A stretch of 64,000 nucleotides of DNA from positions 2,666,001 through 2,730,000 of the forward strand of contig NZ_CP030064.1 in the NCBI RefSeq assembly GCF_003990725.2, read 5' to 3'. The number at the start of each line of letters is the position of its first letter. The stretch's first letter is position 1. Positions 18,836 to 25,909 of the stretch are shown here, piece by piece. Source of the DNA: Halorubrum sp. PV6 (GTDB taxonomy: Archaea; Halobacteriota; Halobacteria; Halobacteriales; Haloferacaceae). Under the pieces are notes generated by a model that was given only the letters and a program-made list of their open reading frames with translations, did not search any database and had not been told where the DNA came from. A program made the translations under genes and the position numbers.

Positions 18836-19489
18836 TCACTCGGCGGGAACCCGACGCGCGAGGTCCCGAACGGCGTCCGCTGCGGCGCTGTCCGGCGCCG
18901 CGTCCACGACGGGTCGCTCCTCGGTGACCGACCGCCCGACGCGCGGATCGGCGGGGACGACGGACGCCGGCGCGCCGAGGGCGTCGGCGATCGCCTCGGT
19001 CGGCGGCGACGCAGTGACGCGGTTGACCGCGCAGCCGACGAGGCCAGCGTCGAGTTCGCGGGCGAGTTCGCGGGTGCGGATCGCGTCGGCGAGCGCGAAC
19101 GCCCGCGGCGACACGACGAGGAGACACGCGTCCGCGACCGCGAGCGGGACCCCGGCGTCCGAGCGTCGCCCGGCCGGGCAGTCGACGACGACGGTCCCGC
19201 GTGCGCGCTCGATCGCCGTCACGGCCGATTCGAGTCGCCTGAGGTCCGCCGCCCGCGCGCCGGCGAGCGTTCGGCCGCAGGGCACGATGTCGACTGGGCC
19301 GGGGCGGAGCGTCTCGATGGGTGCGGCCGCGCCGGCGAGCACGTCGTGGAGGTCGGGCCCGCGACCCGCCGGGAGGTCCGCCATGCCGAGGTCGGCGTCG
19401 ACGACGACCGCGTCGCACGCGGCGGCGACGTTGTACGCCAGCGTCGTCTTGCCGACGCCGCCCTTCCCGCCGGCGACCGCGAGGATCAC
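18836..19489 (-). CDS. MinD/ParA-like P-loop ATPase
   Basis: 217 residues from GTG 19489. The deviant Walker A motif GGKGGVGKTT is at residues 7-16, VVVDADLGMADL follows (A'), and TVVVDCPAG is the Walker B. This is the SIMIBI class ATPase family that positions complexes in cells or loads cargo, forming dimers with ATP. The size is short for MinD, and I do not see a clear C-terminal amphipathic helix. The start overlaps the stop of the upstream gene by four bases (gtga), so the two proteins are probably made together and may be partners. The target is unknown. Confidence 0.85.
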   Translation of the reverse strand: MILAVAGGKGGVGKTTLAYNVAAACDAVVVDADLGMADLPAGRGPDLHDVLAGAAAPIETLRPGPVDIVPCGRTLAGARAADLRRLESAVTAIERARGTVVVDCPAGRRSDAGVPLAVADACLLVVSPRAFALADAIRTRELARELDAGLVGCAVNRVTASPPTEAIADALGAPASVVPADPRVGRSVTEERPVVDAAPDSAAADAVRDLARRVPAE

Positions 19490-20265
19490 GCCAGTCGCTC
19501 CAGCGCCGCGATCGGCGCGTCGGTCGCCTCGGCCCGCGCCGCGAGCTCCGCGGCGCGCTCGCTCACCTCGCGGAGCCGCTCGGCGTCGGCGGCGACGCGG
19601 TCGTCGAGCCCCGAAAGCGCCGCGATCCCGTCGGCGTCGGCGACGACATCGGTCGCGGTCGCCACGTCGGCGTCGGTCAGTCGCTCCGCCCGATCGATGC
19701 GCGCTTCGATCGCGTCCAACCGCGAGTCGACCGCGGCCGCCCACCCGCCGGATTCGGTCGGCGACCGAGGCCGATCGCCTCGTTCGCGCTTCGATTCGTC
19801 CCGTCCGCTCGAATCGAGAGCGTCGTCGGCGATGTCGCCAGCGTTCGCGGTGTCGCCAGCGTCCGAGTCGGTGACGCGGTCCGGCTCGTCGGTCTCGCCG
19901 ATGACCGCGGCTCTCGGCGGGCGATGCTCCCCGAGCTGTCGCAGGGCGGCGGTCGTCGGCACGGCGGACGGCTCCGTGTCGGCCGCCGGATCGAGCGGGA
20001 CCGCCTCGGCGACCTCGACAGGCGGGTCGACGGGCGGCGCCCGGACCGCGAAGCCGAACGGGCGGTGCGCTCCCGAGTCGAGCCGAAGCGTCGCCCCCGA
20101 GTCGTCCCAGCCGGACGCCGGCACGCCGCCCCGCCGAGGCGGGAGCACGGGTGCGTCGAACCGGCTCTCGACCCTGACGCGACGGGGAACGTCGTCCTCG
20201 TTGCACACGCGGCCACGGACCAGCGACACGTCTCCCGCTCGGTCGACGTCCCACGAGAGTTCCAT
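19486..20265 (-). CDS. Haloarchaeal protein of unknown function, operon partner of MinD-like ATPase
   Basis: 259 residues. The N-terminal domain (about 1-85) begins MELSWDVDRAGDVSLVRGRV and contains PRRVRVESRFDAPVLPPRRG, a beta-rich module I recall from haloarchaeal proteins without known function. An acidic disordered linker (85-175) follows. The C-terminal part from about 175 is Ala/Glu/Arg-rich, with heptad-like helices (AERLREVSERAAELAARAEA) that could form a coiled coil. The four-base overlap with the ATPase gene suggests a partner or adaptor role. A T-rich box at about 20284-20293 lies 24 nt upstream of the ATG. Confidence 0.7.
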   Translation of the reverse strand: MELSWDVDRAGDVSLVRGRVCNEDDVPRRVRVESRFDAPVLPPRRGGVPASGWDDSGATLRLDSGAHRPFGFAVRAPPVDPPVEVAEAVPLDPAADTEPSAVPTTAALRQLGEHRPPRAAVIGETDEPDRVTDSDAGDTANAGDIADDALDSSGRDESKRERGDRPRSPTESGGWAAAVDSRLDAIEARIDRAERLTDADVATATDVVADADGIAALSGLDDRVAADAERLREVSERAAELAARAEATDAPIAALERLA

Positions 20266-20685
20266 ACGAGCGGCTGCCGCGCCATCGCAGAAAAACGGCT
20301 GGGCGCCGAGGGATCTCAAATCGGAGCGAGCCGTGAAGGACGTGGGGGGTGGAGCAAGAGTGCGGTCGCGTTCGTTCGGGCGCATGTTGCGTCGTGTTCA
20401 CAATCACTGCAGTGGTCGTCGTGGTGACGCTTCCCTGAGGATACCCACGAGACTCCGATATGACTCCCGACAACGCGCCAGACGTGTCATTAGTAGAACT
20501 TTTTTGGCGGCGTCAGGCACAAAACCGCTCAACACGCATCAACGCCGCCTTCCAGCGCCGTTCCCACAGATTTCACACTTGAGATTCCTGCCATTAACTA
20601 CATAAGCACCCCCGACATACCAGTAGGTAACCAGCAACCGATCGGAATGGGTCGCCCATTCGTCGGTGGACCGCTGGGTTCAAAC
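20266..20685. other. 420-bp intergenic region at the edge of the low-GC island
   Basis: No gene is supported here. The GC content drops sharply from about 20480. An 8-bp inverted repeat ggcggcgt (20506-20513) and acgccgcc (20542-20549) brackets 28 bases next to a six-T tract. A TATA-like ttaactacataag (about 20594-20606) probably drives the pilin gene with a leader of roughly 55-60 nt. Confidence 0.5.
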
Positions 20686-21042
20686 ATGAAATTACAAAGC
20701 CAATCCAACGCGGAAGACAGGGCAGTGAGTCCCGTCATCGGCGTTATCCTGATGGTCGCAATTACCGTGATTCTGGCCGCCGTCATCGGTACGTTCGTCC
20801 TCGGCCTCGGTGAAAGTGTTGACCAGGGTGCAACTGCAGGTATCAGCTACGACGCCAACAGTAGTAATGTGACTGTTATTTCACTAGGCCCAAACACAGA
20901 AACAGTCGCATGTGGGTCTGCCGATAGTGTTAATAACAGTAGTGCTGTTGGAGGAGAGTTCTCTTGTGCCCAAGGCTCCAATGTCGTTGCTGTAACTCCT
21001 GGTGGTGAGGCAACCGTTATTAGAACGGACCTTGGGAACTAG
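20686..21042 (+). CDS. Type IV pilin (archaeal PilA-like)
   Basis: 118 residues from ATG 20686. The N-terminus has a short charged leader ending in [20 protein letters not shown], the class III signal peptide and hydrophobic stalk of archaeal type IV pilins. The prepilin peptidase should cut just before the AVSPVIG segment. The rest is a small Asn/Ser/Val-rich head with two Cys (near residues 78 and 94). The codon use is much more A/T rich than the neighbours, and the gene sits in an accessory island, so recent transfer is likely. No pilus biogenesis genes are close. An upstream in-frame ATG at 20647 would add 13 residues but spoil the signal-peptide geometry. Confidence 0.88.
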   Translation: MKLQSQSNAEDRAVSPVIGVILMVAITVILAAVIGTFVLGLGESVDQGATAGISYDANSSNVTVISLGPNTETVACGSADSVNNSSAVGGEFSCAQGSNVVAVTPGGEATVIRTDLGN

Positions 21043-21114
21043 CTCTAATTAGTTACCCAATTCTTCAGTGATGGCACCGCCACTTGAAATATTTTCGGAC
21101 ATTTTAAGAGCGGT

Positions 21115-21797
21115 GTTCAGATAAGGTTTGAAAGGTGAAGCGGTGCGTTTCAAAGTGTTCTATGCCCGAAAACGACCGCCTTAGCGGCTGTTTAGACGAT
21201 ATTAACTTAGAGTTTGTGGTGCGAGAAGCAACACCGAAGTTGTTGATGAATCTCAGTATTCAGCTCCACCTTGCTGGATCATCGCTTTCGAATGCTGTTT
21301 CTTTTCTTGAGATATTCGGTGTTGAAAGAGTTCGATCTACTGTTCATAACTGGGTTCACGAGGCCGATCTACAGCCAGAGTCTGGGCGGAGCCCGAATCA
21401 CGTTGCGGTCGATGAAACTGTGATTCGACTTGACCATAAACAGTATTGGCTGTACGCTGCGGTCGATCCAGAAACGAACGATCTGCTCCACACACAGCTT
21501 AAACCAAGGACAAAAAAGTTCTCACAGATCAGTTTTTCGCTGATCTCCGTGACAAACACGATATTGATGACGTAACTGTTCTCGTCAATGGATCAGCCTC
21601 AGTTCAGCGAGCCTGTCGCAAACACGACCTCAATTTTAGATACGAACGGCATGGAAATCGGAACAGCGTCGAACGTGTCTTTCGTGGGATAAAACGCCGA
21701 ACTACTGTTTCTTAAACTGTTTCAGCAACGCCGACGCAGAAACTGCTGACGAGTGGCTGAGATCGTTTGCCTTCGCATGGAATCAGCTTATCTGAAC
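21115..21797 (+). mobile_element. Decayed IS6-family insertion sequence with intact terminal repeats
   Basis: About 683 bp bounded by 11-bp inverted repeats: gttcagataag at 21115-21125 and its exact complement cttatctgaac at 21787-21797. An outer agcggt also matches after a 3-bp gap. The right repeat overlaps the transposase stop codon. The length and single transposase fit haloarchaeal IS6 elements of the ISH14/ISH15 type. No 8-bp target duplication is visible, so the ends have rearranged or the element is old. The transposase is frameshifted. Confidence 0.75.
21162..21795 (+). pseudogene. IS6-family transposase, broken by two frameshifts
   Basis: The first frame (21162-21575) holds the N-terminal helix-turn-helix-like part (VERVRSTVHNWVHEADL) and the first catalytic Asp in VAVDETVIRL. 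After a shift near 21530 a second frame continues FADLRDKHDIDDVTVLVNGS, then ERHGNRNSVERVFRGIKRR with the catalytic Glu. After a second shift near 21706 the third frame gives FSNADAETADEWLRSFAFAW and ends at 21795. The second catalytic Asp (normally VDG) is Asn here. The element can no longer move by itself. Confidence 0.85.
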
Positions 21798-22199
21798 GCT
21801 ACCGCTGAGACACCGGACACCGACCGCAGAGATGTTATGGCTGACCGCGATCAGATACCGACTCTCGGGGACGCCGAGGATGTCGCCGAGGGGCACGACC
21901 ACGTCGGCTGGCACGGCGAACACGAGGATGGGTGGGTTCACCCTGTCAGTCGACATTCTGCGAGTCTCTGTCAGGGCACTCTGAGTGGTCGCTTCAGAAT
22001 ATAGTCACCTTTATTCCAGCAGAATGATGTCATTGGAGTCGATGGCCCCCCACACGCCGAGAGTTCCTCCGTCTGCTTCCGCTTGGTGTGATAACTGGAA
22101 CGGGTGGGTGTGTTCGGCCTGTCTTCGACGGCCTCACTCAATCACCCGCTGCGTGGAAGGTTTCAACGGCTGTGTTGGATCGCTGTAGGGCGGAGAGAT
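21798..22199. other. Accessory DNA without a convincing gene
   Basis: Only a short reading frame is seen (21838-22004, starting MADRDQIPTLGDAEDVAEGH, with HVGWHGEHEDGWVHP in the middle). It looks like the front of a real protein cut off by rearrangement, but I do not recognise it. The remaining bases, up to the IS5-like fragment, show no start, motif or promoter that I can support. Confidence 0.4.
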
Positions 22200-22320
22200 T
22201 CACTGTGTGACGAAGCGTTTGATGCTATAGACGACACACATCAGCGCGATTTCTCGGAACTCACGGAAGAACGAAAGCATGCGTCTCGCACTATTACGGC
22301 GTCTATCCCGACGCAGTCAT
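22200..22320 (-). pseudogene. C-terminal fragment of an IS5-like transposase
   Basis: On the minus strand the frame ends FFREFREIALMCVVYSIKRF, then VTQ and stop. The REFREI..MC.VY.IKR pattern is the usual C-terminus of haloarchaeal IS5-family transposases. Only about 40 codons remain, no catalytic residues are present and the 5' part is missing, so this is a remnant. Confidence 0.65.
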
Positions 22321-22485
22321 GCGATTAGAACGGTACGAGCGCAACGGGCGCTACTTTGACTGTCGAACGACTCAACCTTTCAGGCGTGAGGCGACCGAAT
22401 TCGATGTCATTGAAACGGTGGTATCCGACATCGTTCAGCCGACTATAACAAAATCTACACGGATGCAGCACCGACACCAGAGTGA
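22321..22485. other. Unassigned stretch upstream of the doc gene
   Basis: A + strand frame from 22319 begins MRLERYERNGRYFDCRTTQP and stays open past the doc start in another frame. It may be the rear part of a lost gene, possibly including a former antitoxin; I cannot identify it. An A/T-rich gactataacaaaatc at 22440-22454 may serve as the promoter of doc. Confidence 0.3.
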
Positions 22486-22974
22486 ATGGCCGACTCGTTG
22501 TGGTACCCGTCCGTCGACGACGTCGTCGCCATCCACGACGACATCGTCGCGGAGTACCCCGATACTCCCGCCGGTGTTCGGAACCACGGCGACATCGAGT
22601 TCGCGCTGAACTACATCGAAAAGGGCAGCTTCGGCTCAGCGCCGGAAACCGTCCACGAGAAGGCGTACAATCTTCTGCGGCTCCTCGTCGCCAATCACCC
22701 CTTCGTCGATGCGAACAAGCGCACCGCGCTCAACGTGACCGCCGTCTTCTACTTCCTCAACGGGTATCGGTTCGAGTACGACAGCGAAGTGAGGACGATT
22801 CTGAAAGCGTTCGGCACCGACGAAGCGGCGGTGGATGAGGAGGACACCACCGAGTATCTGCGATTCCACACCGAAGAGTTGGATCTGGCCGGTGAGATCG
22901 ACGAATGGCGAGACGAACTCGTCCAGTACGGCTTAGCGGAGTTAACAGGCGATTCCTCGGACCCGAACGATTAA
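22486..22974 (+). CDS. Doc/Fic-family toxin
   Basis: 162 residues. The Fic motif appears as NHPFVDANKRTALN (His near residue 71), the Doc variant HxFx(N/D)(A/G)NKR. The helix before it (VHEKAYNLLRLLVA) and the following FYFLNGYRF also fit. Bacterial Doc phosphorylates EF-Tu and stops growth, and is normally held by an antitoxin. The catalytic His and Arg are present, so it may be active. Neighbours are IS remnants upstream and a 46-residue acidic protein 26 nt downstream, which could be its antidote. It sits in the island next to tRNA-Arg. Confidence 0.85.
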   Translation: MADSLWYPSVDDVVAIHDDIVAEYPDTPAGVRNHGDIEFALNYIEKGSFGSAPETVHEKAYNLLRLLVANHPFVDANKRTALNVTAVFYFLNGYRFEYDSEVRTILKAFGTDEAAVDEEDTTEYLRFHTEELDLAGEIDEWRDELVQYGLAELTGDSSDPND

Positions 22975-22999
22975 CGGCATTCGACGCGTTCGTACAGGC

Positions 23000-23140
23000 A
23001 TGGCCACCGAAGAGGGAGCGGAAACGACATCACCGCTCGACGACGTGATGGAGGACATCCGGCGAGAGTTGGTTCGGCGGGTCGCCGCGGACGACCGAGA
23101 TTCGAATCGGGACGTCTACGACGCCCTCGAAGACGAGTAG
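23000..23140 (+). CDS. Small acidic protein downstream of doc (possible antitoxin)
   Basis: 46 residues, beginning MATEEGAETTSPLDDVMEDI and ending YDALEDE. It is predicted to be mostly helical, with a charged amphipathic core RRELVRRVAADDRD. It starts 26 nt after the Doc stop on the same strand and so is probably co-transcribed. Its size and position suit an antitoxin, but I see no recognisable Phd-type domain. A chance ORF is possible. Confidence 0.45.
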   Translation: MATEEGAETTSPLDDVMEDIRRELVRRVAADDRDSNRDVYDALEDE

Positions 23141-23202
23141 CCGGCGCTGCCACGTTTTTATCCTATCTACCCGGTTGTACTCTGTCGATCAGAGCGATAC
23201 CG

Positions 23203-23364
23203 GCGCGACGGGATCCTCGCGAGTGAGCGGAGCGAACGAGCGAGGGTCAGTCGCGCCCGTGATTGAGCGAAGCGAAGGAACGGGCGCGACGGGATCCTCG
23301 CGAGTGAGCGGAGCGAACGAGCGAGGGTCAGTCGCGCCCGTGATTGAGCGAAGCGAAGGAACGG
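23203..23364 (-). repeat. Two tandem 81-bp repeats beginning with tRNA-Arg 3' end
   Basis: Two units (23203-23283 and 23284-23364) repeat at exactly 81 bp. Each begins gcgcgacgggat, identical to the corresponding part of the tRNA-Arg gene, which starts a third copy at 23365. After this shared stretch the units have cctcgcgagtgagcggagcg and then cgaacgagcgagggtcag, while the tRNA continues with its own T-arm. The units look nearly identical to each other. The repeats lie on the 3' side of the tRNA, facing the island. Confidence 0.85.
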
Positions 23365-23434
23365 GCGCGACGGGATTTGAACCCGCGGCATCTTGGTCCG
23401 GAACCAAGTGCTCTGTCCGCTGAGCTACGCGCCC
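23362..23434 (-). tRNA. tRNA-Arg (anticodon CCG)
   Basis: 73 nt on the minus strand. Acceptor GGGCGCG pairs with CGCGCCC, discriminator G. The D-arm has TAGCTCAGCGG, the anticodon stem CTTGG/CCAAG encloses TTCCGGA (anticodon CCG), and the T-arm is GCGGGTTCAAATCCCGT. No intron and no encoded CCA. A TATA-like cgttaaacg (about 23459-23467) is centred about 29 nt upstream. The 3' end borders the 81-bp repeats. Confidence 0.95.
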
Positions 23435-23458
23435 TCGGAAACGGCTACCCGCGGCGAG

Positions 23459-23467
23459 CGTTTAACG
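23459..23467 (-). promoter_or_regulatory. TATA-like box of tRNA-Arg
   Basis: Minus-strand cgttaaacg, about 29 nt before the tRNA 5' end. Confidence 0.45.
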
Positions 23468-23603
23468 CTTCTGACTGCGAGCGTCCGAGACGGGTGACAG
23501 CGAGCGAACGCCACCGAAAGATGGCCGAATCGAGGCGAAGCGATCGCCTGCCGTCGCCGGAAACCCACCCTAATTATCTGGTTTAATATTTCTAGCGAGC
23601 ACC

Positions 23604-23610
23604 TTTATAT
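23604..23610 (+). promoter_or_regulatory. TATA-like box of PAS histidine kinase
   Basis: tttatat is centred about 34 nt before the GTG start at 23641, leaving room for a very short leader. Confidence 0.45.
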
Positions 23611-23640
23611 GATCAGGCCCGAACGGTCAAGCGAATTAGC

Positions 23641-25239
23641 GTGACTCTTCGCCCGACAGACTGCTCGACAGATACGCTCCGCGACGTCTCCGAAGACGAC
23701 GAGTACGGAGCGACAAGAGGGGCGAGTGAGGCCGGTTCCGCCGCCGATCCAGCGAGGGCAGGGGAGTCAAGTGACACGAACGAGACGAGGCGACGCGGGC
23801 AGTCGGCGTCGCCGGGCGCCGATCGGTTCGTCGCGGCCGTCGCAGTCGACGGCGAGGTGCTGTTCGCCGGACCCGCCGTGCCCGCGGTCCTCGGCGTCGA
23901 CCGGGGAGCGCTCGTCGGCGAGGACCTGTTGGCGCGCGTCCACCCGAACGACCGCGGCCCGGTCGCCGACGCCATCTCGGCGGTCGCCACGGAGCGCGTC
24001 GTCACCCATCGACTGCGACACGCGAACGGGGGATTCGTCTGGGTCGAATCGGTCGTCGACGAGGAGTTGGCCCCCGAGTTCGGCGGGCGCGTCGTCACGG
24101 CGCGGCGCGTCGACCGCGACGCGGCCTTCCCGGAGCGGTTTCAGAAGTTCTTGGAGTACGGGTCGGACCTCGTCACCGTCGTCGACGCGGACGGCCGGGT
24201 CCGGTACGAGAGCCCGTCCGTCGAGGAGGTGCTCGGCTACGAGCAGGGGTCGACCGTCGGCCGGTCGCCGCTGGGGTACGTCCACCCCGACGACCGCGAA
24301 CGCGTGACGGAGCAGTTTTACCGCGCGTTGAGCGACCCCGACGAGAGCCCGACCCTGGAGTACCGCTACCGCACCGCCGACGGCGACTGGGTCTGGCTGG
24401 AGTCCCGGACCCGGTCCCTGCCGGCCGACGCCGAGGTAGGTCGCCTGCTCATCAACTCGCGAGACGTGAGCGAGCGAAAGGAGCGCGAACGCCGGCTCAC
24501 CGACCGCAACGAACAGCTCGACCGCTTCGCGAGCATCGTCTCACACGACCTCCGGAACCCGCTGGCCGTGATCCGCGGGTCGATGGAGATGGCACAGCTG
24601 AAAGACGATACCGAGCCCTTAGAGCGCGGCGAGCGGGCGGTCGACCGGATCGACCAGCTGGTCTCGGAGCTGCTGACGCTCGCGCGACAGGGCTCCGGGA
24701 TCGACGACCCGACCGAGTTCGCGCTCGGCGCCGTCGCCCGCGACGCGTGGGACACCGCCGGGGGCGACGACGCGGACCTCGTCGTCGGCGCGGACGCGAC
24801 GATCCGCGGCGACCGCGGCCGCCTGCGACAGGCGTTCGAGAACCTGTTCCGGAACGCGGTGGAACACGCCGCGCCCGAGGCGGTCGGTGAGACGGAGGGC
24901 GGCCGAGGCGACGAGAACGGCGCCGACTCGCTCACCGTCGTGGTGACCGCGACCGACGGGGGGTTCCTCGTCGCCGACGACGGGCCGGGCGTCGACGCGG
25001 ACCACCGCGAGTCGGTGTTCGAACCGGGCTTTACCACCTGCGAGGACGGCACGGGGTACGGGCTCGACATCGTTCGGGAGGTCGTCGAGTCCCACGGGTG
25101 GACGGTCGACCTCTGCGACGGCGACGCCGCGCCCGCGAGCTCCGAAGGCGTGACCGTGCCCGACGGGGCGTGTTTCGTCTTCTCCGGCCCCGGCCCGGAC
25201 GCGGACTCGGAGCGGCCGCTGTGGATAGACGGCCGATAG
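23641..25239 (+). CDS. Cytoplasmic PAS-PAS histidine kinase
   Basis: 532 residues from GTG 23641; no membrane helices. A charged N-terminal tail (1-60) leads to a first PAS domain (about 62-150) and a second (about 163-285, with ESPSVEEVLGYE and the VHPDDRERV turn). The HisKA box is FASIVSHDLRNPLAVIRG (His near 302). The ATPase domain has FENLFRNAVEHA, VADDGPGVD and GTGYGLDIVREVVESHGW. It should be a soluble sensor that autophosphorylates; no response regulator is adjacent. The N-terminus up to about residue 45 may be shorter in reality, as no ATG is present. Confidence 0.88.
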   Translation: MTLRPTDCSTDTLRDVSEDDEYGATRGASEAGSAADPARAGESSDTNETRRRGQSASPGADRFVAAVAVDGEVLFAGPAVPAVLGVDRGALVGEDLLARVHPNDRGPVADAISAVATERVVTHRLRHANGGFVWVESVVDEELAPEFGGRVVTARRVDRDAAFPERFQKFLEYGSDLVTVVDADGRVRYESPSVEEVLGYEQGSTVGRSPLGYVHPDDRERVTEQFYRALSDPDESPTLEYRYRTADGDWVWLESRTRSLPADAEVGRLLINSRDVSERKERERRLTDRNEQLDRFASIVSHDLRNPLAVIRGSMEMAQLKDDTEPLERGERAVDRIDQLVSELLTLARQGSGIDDPTEFALGAVARDAWDTAGGDDADLVVGADATIRGDRGRLRQAFENLFRNAVEHAAPEAVGETEGGRGDENGADSLTVVVTATDGGFLVADDGPGVDADHRESVFEPGFTTCEDGTGYGLDIVREVVESHGWTVDLCDGDAAPASSEGVTVPDGACFVFSGPGPDADSERPLWIDGR

Positions 25240-25307
25240 CGACCTCGACGGTCGCGATCTGACGGCGCATCGTGCCCGCGGCCGTCGCGGACGCACCGTC
25301 CCGTCGC

Positions 25308-25315
25308 GTTTATTC
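25308..25315 (+). promoter_or_regulatory. TATA-like box of rimI-like gene
   Basis: gtttattc is centred 26-27 nt before GTG 25338. It sits inside the longer open frame that begins at 25272, so it argues for the shorter protein. Confidence 0.55.
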
Positions 25316-25337
25316 CTTCCCCGTGCCAACCCCACTC

Positions 25338-25826
25338 GTGACACCCGTCGACGCGACCCTCCGGCCGGTCGAGCGCGCCGACCTGCTCGCGGTGGTGCGG
25401 ATAGAGCGGGCGTGCTTCGGCGACCCGTGGCCGTACGACGCCTTCGAGCGCCTGCTCGAAGAGCCCGCGTTCCTCGTCGCGGAGCGTGAGGGCGCCGTCG
25501 TCGGCTACGTCGTCGCCGATGCGACGCCGAACCACGGGCGCGACATCGGCCATATAAAAGACCTCGCGGTTCACCCCGAGGCGCGCGAGCGCGGAATCGG
25601 GCGGACCCTGCTCCGGTCGGCGCTCGTCCGACTCCGCACCGTCGGCGTCGCCGTCGTGCGCTTAGAGGTTCGCGAGAGCAACGGCGTCGCGCGCTCGCTG
25701 TACGCGGACGAGGGGTTCGAGCCGATCCGCCGCATCTCCAACTACTACCGGGACGGCGAGGACGCGCTGGTGTTGGTGGTCGACCTCGCGGAGTGGGGCG
25801 ACGAGCAGCGCGGGAACAGCGGGTAG
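25338..25826 (+). CDS. rimI: N-acetyltransferase, RimI-like (GNAT)
   Basis: 162 residues from GTG 25338. The GNAT acetyl-CoA loop is ARERGIGRTLLRSAL (the R/Q-x-x-G-x-G/A pattern), preceded by HIKDLAVHPE. The later GVARSLYADEGFEPIRRISNYY is the RimI/Ard1 signature. The archaeal enzyme acetylates N-termini of proteins such as ribosomal proteins. The TATA box position rules out the upstream start. The gene lies between a kinase and PepF, each with its own promoter. Confidence 0.85.
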   Translation: MTPVDATLRPVERADLLAVVRIERACFGDPWPYDAFERLLEEPAFLVAEREGAVVGYVVADATPNHGRDIGHIKDLAVHPEARERGIGRTLLRSALVRLRTVGVAVVRLEVRESNGVARSLYADEGFEPIRRISNYYRDGEDALVLVVDLAEWGDEQRGNSG

Positions 25827-25909
25827 CGCAGGACGGGTAGCGCGAGAGTCCCCGCACGCAGCGCCTCGTTTATACCAAGACTTAGTTTCCCGGACGCCAA
25901 CCTCGTGGT

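Noticed and set aside
22319-22609. 96-codon plus-strand frame starting MRLERYERNG
   Set aside because: It runs into doc in another frame and its second half is a Ser/Thr/Pro shadow. The first part may be a gene remnant, so it is described only as an unassigned stretch.
23203-23364. CRISPR array
   Set aside because: The units are contiguous 81-bp direct repeats without unique spacers, and no cas genes are near.
23175-23423. 82-codon frame with repeated SSRVSGANERGSVAPVIERSEG
   Set aside because: The repeat is the 81-bp DNA unit read in frame (81 is a multiple of three); the third register is the tRNA-Arg gene itself.
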